Below, piece after piece: positions 14,707-23,297 of a stretch of 29,870 nucleotides of DNA. Location: positions 1 through 29,870 of the forward strand of contig CAYTCI010000051.1 of the NCBI GenBank assembly GCA_964436305.1, given 5' to 3'. Below the pieces are notes generated by a model, which worked only from the letters and a program-made list of their open reading frames with translations, ran no database searches and was not told the origin of the DNA. The first letter of the stretch is position 1, and each line of letters starts with the position of its first letter. Source of the stretch: JAKPUX01 sp964436305. Its GTDB lineage: Bacteria > Zhuqueibacterota > Zhuqueibacteria > Residuimicrobiales > Residuimicrobiaceae. The position numbers and the translations under genes are program-made.

Positions 14707-16041
14707 TTACTCATAGCGGGTGGTTTCGAGCAACTGCACGATGCGCTGCAAAAAGCGGCCGGCATAGAGGCCGTCTATCAGCCGGTGGTCGTAGGTCAGG
14801 CTGAGGTACATCATTGAGCGGATGGCGATGGCGTCGTTGATGACCATGGGGCGTTTCTTGATCGCCCCGGTGCCGAGGATGGCCACCTGCGGCTGATTGA
14901 TGATCGGTGTGCCCCAGAGGTTACCGAAGGTGCCGATGTTGGTGATCGAAAAGGTCCCGCCCTGTACCTCATCCGGCTTGAGCTGGCGGTTGCGGGCTCG
15001 GCTGGCCAGATCGTTGACCGTAAGTGCGATACCCGGGAGGGTAAGCCGGTCGGCGTGGCGGATGACCGGGACGATAAGCTTCTCCTCGAGGCCGACGGCG
15101 ATGCCGATATGGATCGATTTTTTCAGGATAATCCGCTCCTGGTCCATCGAGGCGTTGATATAGGGAAATTCCCGCAAGGCACGGGCGGCCGCGGCGACGA
15201 AAAAGGCGGTGTAGGTCAGGGGGACGCCCTCGCGCGCCTCGAAGGCGGCTTTGCTGCGTTCGCGATAGCTGACCAGTCCGGTGACGTCCACCTCGGCCAC
15301 GGAGGTGACATGGGCCGAAGTGCGTTTGCTGAGGATCATATGTTCGGCGATACGCTTGCGCACATGGTCGATAGGGATGACCTCCTCATCCGCGTCAGTC
15401 AGCCCGCCGGCGGTGGCGCGGGGGGCGGCTGGGGTTGGGAGCGGGGTCGGGGCCGGTGCGGGGGCGGGCGGGGGTGCGGCGGGGGTTGGGGCGGGGGTTG
15501 GGGCGCCGCCTCGGCGGGCGAGGTAATCGAGGATGTCCTGCTTGGTGATCCGCTGGTTCTCGCCGCGCCCCTGAATCCGCTCAACCTCCGCATCCGAGAG
15601 GCTGTATTCACGTGCGATCTTTTTCACGACCGGGGAGAGGAAACGCCGGCTGCCGCTGTCGTTCCAGTCAGACCCGTCTGTGTGCTCCGCCGGCGGTGGA
15701 ATGAGGGCCGGTGCAGCGGTCTGCATCGGCGCTGCCGGTGCAGGCGCGGGCGTGGCTGCTGGCGTAGAGGCACTGATGGCCGGTCCCCCGGCGGTAGCCC
15801 CATCATCGAGCGCAATACGCGCAATCGGCACATTGACAGCGACCGTCCGGCCCTCCTCGGCGAGGATTTCGACGAGGAGGCCGCTGGCGGGAGCAGGGAT
15901 CTCCGAATCGACCTTGTCCGTGCTGATCTCGAGGATCATCTCATCCTTCTGCACCCTTTCGCCGGCTCGCTTGCGCCATTTGACGATGGTGCCTTCAACA
16001 ATGCTCTCCCCCATCTGGGGCATGATCATCTCTATAGTCAT
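14707..16041 (-). CDS. Dihydrolipoamide acyltransferase (E2 of 2-oxoacid dehydrogenase)
   Basis: The 444-residue core enzyme of a 2-oxoacid dehydrogenase complex. A lipoyl domain is at 1-78, with the lipoylated lysine in the STDKVDSE motif. A Pro/Ala linker follows (about 82-125). A peripheral-subunit-binding domain is next (RFLSPVVKKIAREYSLSDAEVERIQG). A second, nearly pure Pro/Ala/Thr linker and the catalytic domain follow. The acyltransferase active site is LTYDHRLIDG near the C-terminus. The acyl specificity (acetyl or branched-chain) cannot be fixed by eye; the single lipoyl domain fits branched-chain or Gram-positive-type PDH. AAAGGAG lies five bases before ATG 16041. It is the only E2 in the window, beside two different E1s. 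Confidence 0.95.
   Translation of the reverse strand: MTIEMIMPQMGESIVEGTIVKWRKRAGERVQKDEMILEISTDKVDSEIPAPASGLLVEILAEEGRTVAVNVPIARIALDDGATAGGPAISASTPAATPAPAPAAPMQTAAPALIPPPAEHTDGSDWNDSGSRRFLSPVVKKIAREYSLSDAEVERIQGRGENQRITKQDILDYLARRGGAPTPAPTPAAPPPAPAPAPTPLPTPAAPRATAGGLTDADEEVIPIDHVRKRIAEHMILSKRTSAHVTSVAEVDVTGLVSYRERSKAAFEAREGVPLTYTAFFVAAAARALREFPYINASMDQERIILKKSIHIGIAVGLEEKLIVPVIRHADRLTLPGIALTVNDLASRARNRQLKPDEVQGGTFSITNIGTFGNLWGTPIINQPQVAILGTGAIKKRPMVINDAIAIRSMMYLSLTYDHRLIDGLYAGRFLQRIVQLLETTRYE
15418..15510 (+). repeat. G-run tract opposite the E2 linker
   Basis: The plus strand, which is the template for E2, carries many G-runs of three to five separated by short spacers. The coding strand has the matching CCN runs for Pro and Ala codons. 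It has potential to form G-quadruplexes and to vary in length. Confidence 0.5.
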
Positions 16042-16067
16042 ATCGGCTCCTTTAGCTCAAGCCTGCT

Positions 16068-16316
16068 TCAGCTGATATCATAGGATAAGGCGCGGTCCAT
16101 ATCCAGCTGGTTATGGATCTCCTCCAGCTGGATCTCCAGGGCGCGTTTATGCTGCATCTCCTGGGCGGCGAGCCGGCTGAACATCTCTTCCTCGGCCGGC
16201 GTACGGGCGCACTGCCGAGCGCTGATATAGAAGGAGTAAGCCTCCTCCTCGCGCCGGATGGCGATCTGGAGGATCTCCCGCATCGAATTGAGTTGTTCCT
16301 TTTCAAGTTCCGTCAT
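16068..16316 (-). CDS. Half-length ferritin-like (rubrerythrin-type) protein
   Basis: An 82-residue all-helical protein with one two-helix ferritin-like unit. The first helix contains RREEEAYSFYISAR (Glu23-25). The second contains LAAQEMQHKRAL with the Glu53-x-x-His56 metal pair. Full ferritins need two such units, so it would have to dimerise to make a di-iron site, as two-helix encapsulated ferritin-like proteins do (family knowledge; no encapsulin gene is seen here). GAGGAG precedes the ATG. It is placed between E1-beta and E2 with gaps of 17 and 26 bp, so it must be co-transcribed with the dehydrogenase genes. Confidence 0.85.
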   Translation of the reverse strand: MTELEKEQLNSMREILQIAIRREEEAYSFYISARQCARTPAEEEMFSRLAAQEMQHKRALEIQLEEIHNQLDMDRALSYDIS

Positions 16317-16333
16317 GATAATTCTCCTCGCTG

Positions 16334-17311
16334 TTAAAAGCGCACGACGTCGTGCACCGCCCGGGCGATCCTGGCACCATTCGGCCGCCAGTACTCTTCC
16401 ATAACCGGAGCGTATGGGGTTGGGGTGTCAAGGCCGGCGACGCGTTTGATCGGGGCGTCCAGTTCCTCAAAAGCGTGCTCCGAGATCAGGGCCGCGACCT
16501 CCCCCCCGATGCCGCCGGTGAGGTTGGCTTCATGGACGATGACCACCCGATTGGTGCGGGCGACGCTGGCGAGAATCGCCTCGGTGTCGAGTGGCTGGAG
16601 GGAACGCAGATCGAGAATCTCGACCTCGATCCCCTCCGCCGCCAGACCTTCGGCGGCTTCCAGGGCGGCGTGCACCATGGCCCCATAGGTGATGATCACC
16701 GCGGCATCCCCCTGACGCACGCGGTTGGCCTTGCCCAGCGGGACGAGGATCTCCTCGGCGGGATCGATCTCCTCCTTGACGCGGCGATAGAGGAACTTGT
16801 TTTCGAAGTAGAGAACAGGATTGTCGTCACGCACCGCGCTCTTGAGCAGGCCCTTGGCATCGCGCACGGTGGCAGGCGCCACGACCTTTAGTCCGGGTTG
16901 ATGGACAAACCAGGCCTCGGGATTTTTGGAATGAAAGGCGCCACCATGAATGCCGCCGCCGGAGGGGGCGCGCACGACCATCGGCACCGCAGTGCCGTAG
17001 CGGTAATGCAGGGTGGCGGCATTGGTGACCAGCTGACTGAAGCCGGAGGTGATAAAATCAGCGAACTGCATTTCGGCGATCGGGCGCATGCCGGTCAGGG
17101 CGGCGCCCACCGCCACCCCGATGATGGCCGCCTCCGAGATCGGGGTATCCATCACCCGGTCTTCGCCGAAGGTGTCGATCAAGCCTTTGGTGACCTTGAA
17201 GGCACCGCCGTAAATGCCGATATCTTCGCCGAGCAGGAAAACGCGGGGGTCGCGTTCCAGCTCTTCGCGCAGGGCATCGGTAATCGCCTGCAAATAGGTA
17301 GTTTCGGCCAT
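16334..17311 (-). CDS. 2-oxoacid dehydrogenase E1 beta subunit
   Basis: A 325-residue beta chain of a thiamine-diphosphate E1. Family blocks are GEDIGIYGGAFKVTKGL, DTPISEAAIIGVAVGAAL, EMQFADFI, RAPSGGGIHGGAFHSKNPE, and the C-terminal transketolase-C part VVIVHEANLTGGIGGEVAALI. The whole length fits PdhB, BkdB or AcoB. It pairs with the alpha subunit 15 bp upstream to form the alpha2beta2 E1, which decarboxylates the 2-oxoacid and acylates the E2 lipoyl arm. The substrate cannot be assigned from sequence alone; pyruvate is most likely because a branched-chain-like fused E1 lies next to it (inference). Confidence 0.94.
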   Translation of the reverse strand: MAETTYLQAITDALREELERDPRVFLLGEDIGIYGGAFKVTKGLIDTFGEDRVMDTPISEAAIIGVAVGAALTGMRPIAEMQFADFITSGFSQLVTNAATLHYRYGTAVPMVVRAPSGGGIHGGAFHSKNPEAWFVHQPGLKVVAPATVRDAKGLLKSAVRDDNPVLYFENKFLYRRVKEEIDPAEEILVPLGKANRVRQGDAAVIITYGAMVHAALEAAEGLAAEGIEVEILDLRSLQPLDTEAILASVARTNRVVIVHEANLTGGIGGEVAALISEHAFEELDAPIKRVAGLDTPTPYAPVMEEYWRPNGARIARAVHDVVRF

Positions 17312-17326
17312 GCGTCTTCTCTTTCT

Positions 17327-18304
17327 TTATTCGGCGTAAAGGCCTTCCGCAGCCCATTGGGGCTCGGGCAGCGGGCTGTCGAGGGCGAACTGGGTGGCTT
17401 CCTCGATTTCCACAGCGAGCTGCTGCTGGATGGCGGCGAGGGCCGGGGTATCGAGCACCCCCTCCCGGATCAGGAGGGCCTCCAGCCGGGTGATGGGATC
17501 CTTCTTTTCATAGGTTTTCATCCGCTGCTTGTCGACGTAAAAGGCGTCGTCGTGGGCGGAATGGCCGACCATGCGAAAGCTGAGGCACTCGATGAGGCTG
17601 GGTCCCTCGCCAGCCCGGGCGCGTTCGACCGCGGCCTTGACAGTGGCATAGACCTGCAGGGCGTCGGTGCCGTCGACGTGAAATCCCGGGATGCCATAGC
17701 CAATCGCGCGATCGGAGAGGTATTTGGCGGAAAAGCCCTTATGGGTTGGCGTGGAATAGGCGTACTGGTTATTTTCTATGATCAGGACGAAGGGGGCCTT
17801 TTGCACCGCGGCGAAGTTGAGTCCCTCATGAAAATCGCCGATGTTGGAGCCGCCCTCGCCGATGAAATTGAGGGTAACGATCGACTTGCCCTGCATGCGC
17901 ATGCCGATGGCAGTGCCGACGGCGACCGGGATCATATGGCCGAGGTGACTGACATTGCCGACGATGTTAAGCTGTGTATCGCTGCAGTGTATACCGCTGT
18001 CCTTGCCGCGCGAAAGGCCGTTGCCGCGGCCGAGGTATTGCAGCAGGATATTGCGCACGCTCTGGCCCTTGGCCAGATGGGCGCCAAGATCGCGATGAAT
18101 GGGAAAGAGCCAATCCTCCGGCTCGAGGGCCAGGCCGGCGCCGACGGTGGTGCCCTCGACGCCGCGGCCTGCATAGACGCCACCGACGATGCGTCCCTGG
18201 CGGTAGAGGGCGATGATGCGCTCCTCCGTCAGCCGGGTCTTGAGCATCAGTGTATAAAGCTTTACTTTAATGTCATTATTTATATCCAGATCTTTTGCGG
18301 ACAT
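17327..18304 (-). CDS. 2-oxoacid dehydrogenase E1 alpha subunit
   Basis: A 325-residue alpha chain. The thiamine-diphosphate motif is present as GEGGSNIGDFHEGLNFAAV through IENNQYAYSTPT. GRGVEGTTVGAGLALEPEDWLFPIHRD and SHLGHMIPVAVGTAIGM are typical of PdhA/AcoA. The conserved HSAHDD and RMVGH loop near residue 240 fits the family. AAGGA lies eight bases before ATG 18304. The gene sits between the fused E1 upstream and E1-beta downstream, each 15 bp away. Confidence 0.94.
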   Translation of the reverse strand: MSAKDLDINNDIKVKLYTLMLKTRLTEERIIALYRQGRIVGGVYAGRGVEGTTVGAGLALEPEDWLFPIHRDLGAHLAKGQSVRNILLQYLGRGNGLSRGKDSGIHCSDTQLNIVGNVSHLGHMIPVAVGTAIGMRMQGKSIVTLNFIGEGGSNIGDFHEGLNFAAVQKAPFVLIIENNQYAYSTPTHKGFSAKYLSDRAIGYGIPGFHVDGTDALQVYATVKAAVERARAGEGPSLIECLSFRMVGHSAHDDAFYVDKQRMKTYEKKDPITRLEALLIREGVLDTPALAAIQQQLAVEIEEATQFALDSPLPEPQWAAEGLYAE

Positions 18305-18319
18305 ACTGGATTCCTTCCA

Positions 18320-20332
18320 TCAATAGGCGACCAGGGCACGTGCAGCATGGATGATCCCCGCCAGCTGCGGCAGCACGGCTGTTTCCAGGCCGCTGGCGTA
18401 CGGGATGGGTGAATCGAGAGCAGCGAGGCGGCGCACCGGCGCATCAAGGTCCCGGAATGCAGCGTCCGCGACGCGCGCAGCGATTTCTGCTCCGAAACCG
18501 GCGGTCAGGGTATCCTCGTGGAGAATCAGCAGCCGGCCGGTGCGGGCGATGGATGCGAGGATCGCCTCCAGGTCGAGCGGCAGGATGGTGCGCAGATCGA
18601 GGATTTCCAGTTCGATGCCTTCGGCAGCGAGGTGTTCGGCCGCTTGCAGGGCCTTGTGGACCAGCAATCCCCAGGTGACCACCGTGGCGTGGCGGCCCGG
18701 CCGGCAGGTTCTGGCGATCCCGAATGGCAGGCGATAACCAGGGTCCGGCTCGGGGGACACCGCGAAGGTATGCCGGTAGAGCCCCTTGTGTTCGAGAAAA
18801 AGGACCGGATCCTCGCAGTGAATGGCCTGCTGGAGCAGTCCCTTGGCATCCGCAGCATTGCTGGGATAGCAGATCACCAGGCCGGGGAGATGAGCAAAAA
18901 AGCCTTCAATATTCTGGCTGTGGCAGAGTCCGCCATGAATGTAGCCGCCGACCGGGACGCGGATGACAATCGGGCAGGTATAGTCGCCGGCCGAGCGCCA
19001 GCGCAGGGTTGCCACTTCATTGCGCAGTTGCATCATGGCGGTCCAGATGTAATCGCCGAACTGGATCTCGACCACCGGTTTGAAACCGTGTACCGCCAGG
19101 CCGATCGCGGTGCCGATGATGCTCGATTCGGCGAGCGGCGAATTAAAGACACGCTCCGGGCCGAAACGGCTGGAGAGGCCGCGGGTGACCGTAAAGACAC
19201 CACCCTTGGGATCGGCAACATCCTGGCCATAAACGACCATCGCCGGGTTGGTCTCCAGAGCCTCAGCCAGGGCATGGTTGAGGGCATCCACCAGGACGAC
19301 CGGTGCGCCGCTGCCGGCTGGTTCCTGCGCGCTGGCAGCGTCCGCGGGTGAGGCAGCGTAGAGGTGCTCAAGCACGCGGGCCGGATCGGGGTCAGCAGCA
19401 GCTTCAGCAGCCGCGGCGGCCTCCTCCACCTCCTGCCGGACCTCACTCTGCAGTTCATCCAGCCGGGCCTGCGCGGCGATGCCGCGTTCGATCAGCAGCG
19501 CGGCCAGGCTGTGCAGTGGATCGGCGGCCGCCGAGGCGGCGAGTTCTTCTTTATCGCGGTACTTGCGCTGATCATCGGAGGAGGAATGCGAGAAGAGGCG
19601 GATGGTGCGGGCGACGATCAGGCTGGGTCCCTTGCCGCGCCGGGCCAGATCGGCGCAATGAGCGACCGTTTCAGCCACCTTAAGGAGATCGAGTCCATCG
19701 ACCTGGTGGCGGTGCATGGATTTGTAGCCCAGGGCCATCTCGTAAACCGAGGTGCCGGCTGCCTGCAGGGAGCTCGGCACGGAGATGGCAAAGGCGTTAT
19801 CCTGGATAAAAAAGAGCACCGGCAGTTTGTCACGCGTCGCCCAGTTGATTGCCTCATAAAAATCGCCCTGACTGGTCGTCCCTTCGCCGGAGGAGACATA
19901 AACTGCTTCCCGGCTGCCGCTTTTTTTACAGCCCATGGCGACGCCGACCGCCTGGAGGAACTGGGTGCCGGTTGGACTCGATTGCGAGACGATGCGCAGG
20001 GCTTTATGGCCATAATGCTGAGGCATTTGCCGCCCGGCGGAGGAGGGATCATCGGCTTTGGCAAGAAAGTTGAGCAGGATCTCCCGCGGGGTGGTCCCCC
20101 AGGAGAGCATGAAGGCGAGATCGCGGTAGTAGGGGAAAGCCCAGTCCACACCGGGCTTGAGGACGAGGCCGGCGCCGATCTGGGCGGCTTCGTGGCCGGC
20201 TGCGCCGATGTGAAAGAAGCTTTTGCTCTGCCGCAGCAGGATGAGCATCTTTTCATCCAGCAAGCGGCTGGTGAGCATCAGGCGATAGCTTTTTAAAAGA
20301 TCGGCGCTGGAAAAAATCCTGCCCTGGCTCAT
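18320..20332 (-). CDS. Fused E1 alpha-beta 2-oxoacid dehydrogenase (branched-chain-like)
   Basis: A 670-residue protein joining both E1 chains. Residues 1-330 are the alpha part, with the thiamine motif SSGEGTTSQGDFYEAINWATRD and IQDNAFAISVP. An Ala-rich hinge (about 305-345) follows. Residues 347-670 are the beta part, with VYGQDVADPKGGVFTVTRGL, NSPLAESSIIGTAIGLA, EIQFGDYIW and PVGGYIHGGLCHSQNIE. Such fusions are usual in Bacteroidota and relatives and are often annotated as branched-chain E1. QMPQHYGHKALRIVSQSSPTGTQFLQAVG also supports branched-chain rather than pyruvate specificity (family knowledge, not proof). It lies 72 bp after lpdA. Confidence 0.93.
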   Translation of the reverse strand: MSQGRIFSSADLLKSYRLMLTSRLLDEKMLILLRQSKSFFHIGAAGHEAAQIGAGLVLKPGVDWAFPYYRDLAFMLSWGTTPREILLNFLAKADDPSSAGRQMPQHYGHKALRIVSQSSPTGTQFLQAVGVAMGCKKSGSREAVYVSSGEGTTSQGDFYEAINWATRDKLPVLFFIQDNAFAISVPSSLQAAGTSVYEMALGYKSMHRHQVDGLDLLKVAETVAHCADLARRGKGPSLIVARTIRLFSHSSSDDQRKYRDKEELAASAAADPLHSLAALLIERGIAAQARLDELQSEVRQEVEEAAAAAEAAADPDPARVLEHLYAASPADAASAQEPAGSGAPVVLVDALNHALAEALETNPAMVVYGQDVADPKGGVFTVTRGLSSRFGPERVFNSPLAESSIIGTAIGLAVHGFKPVVEIQFGDYIWTAMMQLRNEVATLRWRSAGDYTCPIVIRVPVGGYIHGGLCHSQNIEGFFAHLPGLVICYPSNAADAKGLLQQAIHCEDPVLFLEHKGLYRHTFAVSPEPDPGYRLPFGIARTCRPGRHATVVTWGLLVHKALQAAEHLAAEGIELEILDLRTILPLDLEAILASIARTGRLLILHEDTLTAGFGAEIAARVADAAFRDLDAPVRRLAALDSPIPYASGLETAVLPQLAGIIHAARALVAY

Positions 20333-20404
20333 GGTCGGGCATCCCTGCGGCGGTCCGATGCAGGCCGGGGGTGGGCCCCGCAGCGTGCGCGGCCGCCGTC
20401 TCAG

Positions 20405-21799
20405 TTAGATATGAATGGCATGGCCATAGGCGTCTTCCGCCGCTTCCTTGATGATTTCGGAGATGGTGGGATGAGCATGCATGGTGCGCATGATCTCATC
20501 GGCAGTTGTTTCAAGGGTCTTGCCCAGATTGAGTTCAGCGAGCAGTTCGGTGGCTTCGGCGCCGACGAGGTGGGCGCCAATGAGCTCGCCATAACGGGCG
20601 TCAAAGATCAGCTTGGCGAATCCCTCGCTCTCCCCCATCGCCATCGATTTGCCATTGGCTCGGATGGGGAAGCGGCCGACCTTGATCTCGAGACCTTGCT
20701 CGCGGGCCTTGGCCTCGGTCAGGCCGACGCTGGCCACCTGTGGCTGGCAGTAGGTGCAGCCGGGGACATTGTCATAATCGACCGGGGTGGCCGGATGGCC
20801 GGCGATACTCTCCGCCGCGGCGATGCCCTCAGCGGAGGCGACATGGGCCAGCCAGGGCGGCCCGATGACGTCGCCGATGGCATAGACGCCATTGATGTTG
20901 GTACGATAATTCTTTTTATCAACCACGATATGGCCGCGATCGATCTTGACGCCGAGGGATTCGAGGCCGAGGTTTTCGATATTGCCCTGTACGCCGATGG
21001 CGACCAGGGCCTTTTCGCCCTCGAGGATCTGGCTGCCGGCACCACCACTGGTGTGGATGCGGACCCCCGCCCCGCCCTTTTCCACCTGCTCCACCCGGGT
21101 TCCGGTCAGGATCGTGATGCCCATCTTTTTAAAAGCCCTGGCGACGACCTCGACCGCCTCCTCGTCTTCGATGGGGAGGATATGCGGCAGCATCTCCACC
21201 AGGGTCACTTTGGTGCCGAGGCTGGCATAAAAATAGGCAAACTCGACGCCAATGGCGCCGGCGCCGATGATGATGAGACTGGCGGGCAGCTTGTCGAGCA
21301 CCAGGGCCTCGCGGCTGCTGATGATCCGTTCGCCGTCAAAGGCCACGCCGGGGATGGCACGCGCGCGGGCGCCGGTGGCGATGATCAGGTCTTTGGTCGT
21401 GATGGTCTGCTCGCTCTTGTCCGCCGCACTCACCTTGATCTGGCCGGGTGCGGTGATCAGGGCGGTGCCGGCGAAAACCGTGATCTTGTTCTTGCGGAAG
21501 AGGAATTCGATCCCCTTGGAGAGGCGCCCAGCCACATTCCGGCTGTGCTTGATGACCTGAGTGAAATCGACGGTGGGATCGGCGGCCTTGATGCCGAAAT
21601 CCGCCGCATGGCGGATATGGTTGAGCAGGCTGGCGCTGTGAAGCAGGGCCTTGGTCGGGATGCAGCCCCAGTTGAGGCAGATGCCGCCCACTTCGGCTTT
21701 TTCAACAACGGCCGTTTTCAGGCCCAGTTGGGCGGCGCGAATGGCGGCGACATAGCCGCCCGGCCCGGAACCGATGACCACCAGATCAAATTTTTCCAT
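20405..21799 (-). CDS. lpdA: Dihydrolipoamide dehydrogenase (E3)
   Basis: The flavoprotein that reoxidises the dihydrolipoyl arm of E2 with NAD+. The 464-residue protein has the FAD motif GSGPGGYVAAIRAAQ, the redox disulfide Cys41/Cys46 in GGICLNWGCIPTKALLHS, the NAD motif IIGAGAIGVEFAYFYASLG, the second FAD motif VYAIGDVIGPPWLAHVASAEG, and the C-terminal His-Glu pair in HAHPTISE. The frame extends upstream to 21835, but homology and AAAAGG upstream support ATG 21799. It probably serves both E1 systems encoded downstream. Confidence 0.96.
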   Translation of the reverse strand: MEKFDLVVIGSGPGGYVAAIRAAQLGLKTAVVEKAEVGGICLNWGCIPTKALLHSASLLNHIRHAADFGIKAADPTVDFTQVIKHSRNVAGRLSKGIEFLFRKNKITVFAGTALITAPGQIKVSAADKSEQTITTKDLIIATGARARAIPGVAFDGERIISSREALVLDKLPASLIIIGAGAIGVEFAYFYASLGTKVTLVEMLPHILPIEDEEAVEVVARAFKKMGITILTGTRVEQVEKGGAGVRIHTSGGAGSQILEGEKALVAIGVQGNIENLGLESLGVKIDRGHIVVDKKNYRTNINGVYAIGDVIGPPWLAHVASAEGIAAAESIAGHPATPVDYDNVPGCTYCQPQVASVGLTEAKAREQGLEIKVGRFPIRANGKSMAMGESEGFAKLIFDARYGELIGAHLVGAEATELLAELNLGKTLETTADEIMRTMHAHPTISEIIKEAAEDAYGHAIHI

Positions 21800-21841
21800 C
21801 AGAGGAGACCTTTTCTCGCTAGGGTTCGGGAGCAAAACGGT

Positions 21842-23029
21842 TCAGGCCTGCATGGCGCGTGCCAGGCCGGCGCCGAAATCATAGCATTGCTGCAATTCTT
21901 CCGGGCCCGGCACCAGGGTGGCCTGGAGTCCGGGCTGGATCACCTTGAGTTTGAGACTGGTGAGTCGCTGATCGAGCAGGCCGACCGCTTCGCCGCTCCA
22001 GCCCATGGAGCCGAAGCTGGCGCCGATCTTGCCCTTGAGTTCCAGGGTAACGAGGCTGTTGAGGAGATCCCAGACTGGTTTGACGGCATCGCCGTTGATC
22101 GTGGGGCTGCCGATAGCGATGCCATCGGCGGCCTCGATACGGTCCAGATGAGCCGCCAGGTCGATCTCCATGGTGTCGTAAACCTTGACGCCGACCCCGG
22201 CATCCTTGGCGCCACGAGCAATCTCGGCGGCCATCTTTTCGGTGTTGCCATAGGCGCTGGCATAGTAGACCAGCAGCTGGCGCGTCTCGTTCACCGGCAG
22301 CGGCGCCGACCACTGGTCGTAGGCCGAGATGTACTTGGGCAGATCCTGGCGCAGGATGGGTCCATGGCTGGGGGCGATCATGTTGAACGACAGATCGGCG
22401 ATCTTTTTCAGGCTGTTGCGCACCATCTTTTTAAAGGGGCGCATGATGGTCCGGAAGTAATGCTCGAATTCCGGCCAGCTGTCGCGGGTGATCACGTCGT
22501 TGAAGAGGTGACTGTCGCAAAAATGGGCGCCGAAGAGATCGCAGGTGAAGAGAATGCCCGCTTCAGGCTGCAGGGTGAGCATGGTGTCAGGCCAATGGAT
22601 GAAGGGCGCCGGGAAAAACTGCAGCTGTTTGCCGCCGAGGTCGATCGACTCGCCGTTTTCGACGGTGCGGATGTGTGCCGGCCGGTTGAGGACGTTCTGT
22701 ACATATTTGGCGGCGGGTTTCGAGCAGACCACCTCGGCCTGTGGCGCCTTGTCCAGCAGGGCGGCCAGGCTGCCCGAGTGATCCATCTCGGTGTGCTGGA
22801 CAACGATATAGGCAATCCTGGCCCAGTCGGTCAATTCGGCGATATGCTCGAGATAGGGCTGGGTGAACTTGTCCTTGACCGTATCGATGATCGCTACCTT
22901 TTCACCCTTGATCAGATAGCTGTTGTAGGTGGTGCCGTTCCTGGTCTGCATGATAATGTCAAAGATCCGGAGATCAGGATGGAGAGTGCCTATCCAGTAG
23001 ATATCCGGCTTTATCAATACAGGCTTCAT
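21842..23029 (-). CDS. fprA: Flavodiiron protein (FprA/ROO family)
   Basis: Reduces O2 to water, or NO to N2O, in the cytoplasm of anaerobes and microaerophiles. The 395-residue protein has a metallo-beta-lactamase domain with a full set of di-iron ligands: His79, Glu81, Asp83, His84 (HTEMDH), His145, Asp164 and His222. The flavodoxin domain follows, with the FMN loop YASAYGNTEKMA. No rubredoxin or flavin reductase extension is fused, so a separate rubredoxin partner is expected; none is in the window. GGGAGGATAGGAT lies before ATG 23029. Its place between the Fe-S assembly genes and E3 suggests protection of oxygen-sensitive enzymes. Confidence 0.95.
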   Translation of the reverse strand: MKPVLIKPDIYWIGTLHPDLRIFDIIMQTRNGTTYNSYLIKGEKVAIIDTVKDKFTQPYLEHIAELTDWARIAYIVVQHTEMDHSGSLAALLDKAPQAEVVCSKPAAKYVQNVLNRPAHIRTVENGESIDLGGKQLQFFPAPFIHWPDTMLTLQPEAGILFTCDLFGAHFCDSHLFNDVITRDSWPEFEHYFRTIMRPFKKMVRNSLKKIADLSFNMIAPSHGPILRQDLPKYISAYDQWSAPLPVNETRQLLVYYASAYGNTEKMAAEIARGAKDAGVGVKVYDTMEIDLAAHLDRIEAADGIAIGSPTINGDAVKPVWDLLNSLVTLELKGKIGASFGSMGWSGEAVGLLDQRLTSLKLKVIQPGLQATLVPGPEELQQCYDFGAGLARAMQA

Positions 23030-23093
23030 ATCCTATCCTCCCAAATTCTTTAGCTCAATAACTCCAAAATCCCGGAAAATATTTCAGCTCAGG

Positions 23094-23297
23094 TCAAGCC
23101 TTTTCGATTTTGATGCGATAACCTTCCAGCCGGATCTCCTCTACCCGGCAGCTGCCGGCATCGACGTCGTTGACGCCGACCTCGGTGGAGTGATGGAAGC
23201 AGGTGGTGAGCGCCTCTTCCGGCGAATGGGCGACGCGCAGATTCCAGCAGGGATTGAGGCCCAGGTGGTAGACCAGATAGAGTTTCAGTTCATCCAT
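23094..23297 (-). CDS. 67-residue unknown protein overlapping iscU
   Basis: I do not recognise this protein. MDELKLYLVYHLGLNPCWNL is followed by a Cys/His-containing middle (TTCFHHSTEVGVNDVDAGSCRVEEI) and a basic, beta-rich end (RLEGYRIKIEKA). Three cysteines and two adjacent histidines could bind metal or a cluster. The ATG at 23297 lies inside the last codons of iscU (overlap of 8 bases) with CAGGAG seven bases upstream, so translation is coupled. The position directly after iscS and iscU suggests an accessory role in Fe-S assembly, by context only. Confidence 0.7.
   Translation of the reverse strand: MDELKLYLVYHLGLNPCWNLRVAHSPEEALTTCFHHSTEVGVNDVDAGSCRVEEIRLEGYRIKIEKA

Noticed and set aside
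20411..23053. An 880-codon open frame on the plus strand
   Set aside because: It is antisense to lpdA and the flavodiiron gene, has no family motif, and follows from GC-rich codon bias in the real genes.
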